From Betaproteobacteria bacterium UBA5582 (GTDB lineage Bacteria; Pseudomonadota; Gammaproteobacteria; Burkholderiales; Rhodocyclaceae): a DNA stretch of 21,009 nt. Below, one piece after another: positions 20,722 to 21,009 of this stretch. Within the stretch, counting starts at the first letter, position 1; every line of letters starts with the position of its first letter. The DNA lies in assembly GCA_002425245.1 (NCBI GenBank), contig DILW01000081.1, positions 1 to 21,009 on the forward strand. Direction: 5' to 3'. The notes under the pieces were generated by a model that made no database searches, was not told where the DNA came from, and saw only the letters and a program-made list of their open reading frames with translations. The translations under genes were made by a program, and so were the position numbers.

Positions 20722-21009
20722 GCTGGCGGCACTGCTGGCCGGCACCGCCGGCGTTCTCTGCTTCGCCCCGTTCGACCTGTTCTGGCTGGCGCCCCTGCCC
20801 TGGCTGGCGCTGTTCGCCTTGTGGCGAAAGGCGCCGACGGCACGCCGGGCGGCCCTGGCCGGCTTCCTCTTCGGCCTCGGCTTCTTCCTCGCCGGGGTAT
20901 CGTGGATTTACGTCAGTCTGTCGGTCTTCGGCGGCATGCCCTGGTGGCTGGCCGGCCCGGCGACACTGCTGTACTGCACCGTGCTGGCGCTGTGCCAGAT
21001 CGGAAGAGC
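20708..21009 (+). CDS. lnt: Apolipoprotein N-acyltransferase, partial (N-terminus)
   Basis: The frame starts ATG at 20708 inside the end of corC and stays open to the window edge. It begins MRQAELAALLAGTAGVLCF and contains at least three hydrophobic segments (about 5-22, 24-40, 50-72) and the FLAGVSWIYVSLSVFGG stretch typical of Lnt, the inner-membrane enzyme that adds the third acyl chain to lipoproteins. The catalytic nitrilase domain lies beyond the window. The last 13 bases match sequencing adapter, so residues after about 96 are not trustworthy. Confidence 0.9.
   Translation, partial: MRQAELAALLAGTAGVLCFAPFDLFWLAPLPWLALFALWRKAPTARRAALAGFLFGLGFFLAGVSWIYVSLSVFGGMPWWLAGPATLLYCTVLALCQIGR
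20997..21009. other. Probable Illumina adapter remnant at contig end
   Basis: The last 13 bases are AGATCGGAAGAGC, identical to the start of the common Illumina TruSeq adapter. Genomic sequence probably ends near 20996. Confidence 0.85.

Overview
The window looks like chromosome from a GC-rich betaproteobacterium, probably of the Rhodocyclales (Azonexus/Dechloromonas type). The reasons are the housekeeping order miaB-phoH-ybeY-corC-lnt, a proteobacterial waaG-type LPS glucosyltransferase, and the diguanylate cyclase and receiver genes. The genus is an inference. Into this backbone an integrative element of about 11.7 kb has been inserted at the 3' end of an elongator tRNA-Met gene.

Left backbone (1-3760). 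It holds the 5' part of waaG (minus), a cyclic-nucleotide-binding-domain protein with a FliG-like C-terminus (minus), a degenerate receiver protein (minus) and a PAS-PAS-GGDEF diguanylate cyclase (plus) closed by a perfect 12-bp terminator hairpin.

LRR-kinase unit (about 3703-5199). One gene, leucine-rich repeats fused to a Ser/Thr-type kinase, lies between two near-identical 56-bp modules (50 of 56 identical). Each module is a terminator hairpin plus the last 12 nt of tRNA-Met. It looks like a remnant of an older insertion at the same tRNA, or cargo at its edge.

Integrative element (5187-16979). A perfect 50-bp direct repeat of the tRNA-Met 3' part bounds it. It encodes a P4-type tyrosine integrase, a coupled operon (HTH protein, unknown protein, PriCT/Toprim/SF3 primase-helicase), an HTH protein resembling phage small terminase subunits, a small unknown protein, a serine recombinase, two predicted secreted cysteine-rich proteins, a coiled-coil protein, a DUF5681-like protein, a ribbon-helix-helix protein, a Cys-cluster protein and several anonymous small genes. 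I see no capsid, tail, portal or conjugation genes, so this is a satellite-like or plasmid-like element with its own replication and recombination functions and an undescribed cargo.

The element's non-coding DNA carries several architectures that look regulatory. A 13-bp word (TTAATCAAATTTG) sits 59-66 bp upstream of three transcription units: integrase, primase operon and serine recombinase. A GCGTACAC triplet with identical 11/12-bp spacing occurs near both ends and probably binds integrase. Facing tandem 9-bp repeats lie after the primase gene and may be an origin. Tandem GTGGAAACC boxes precede the RHH gene.

Right backbone (16931-21009). tRNA-Met (minus) and miaB (plus) have back-to-back promoters; phoH, ybeY, corC and the start of lnt follow with overlapping or near-touching ends. 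The last 13 bases equal the Illumina adapter start and are probably not genomic. No gene-free stretch exceeds 300 bases; the longest (10247-10496) holds a terminator and the candidate origin.
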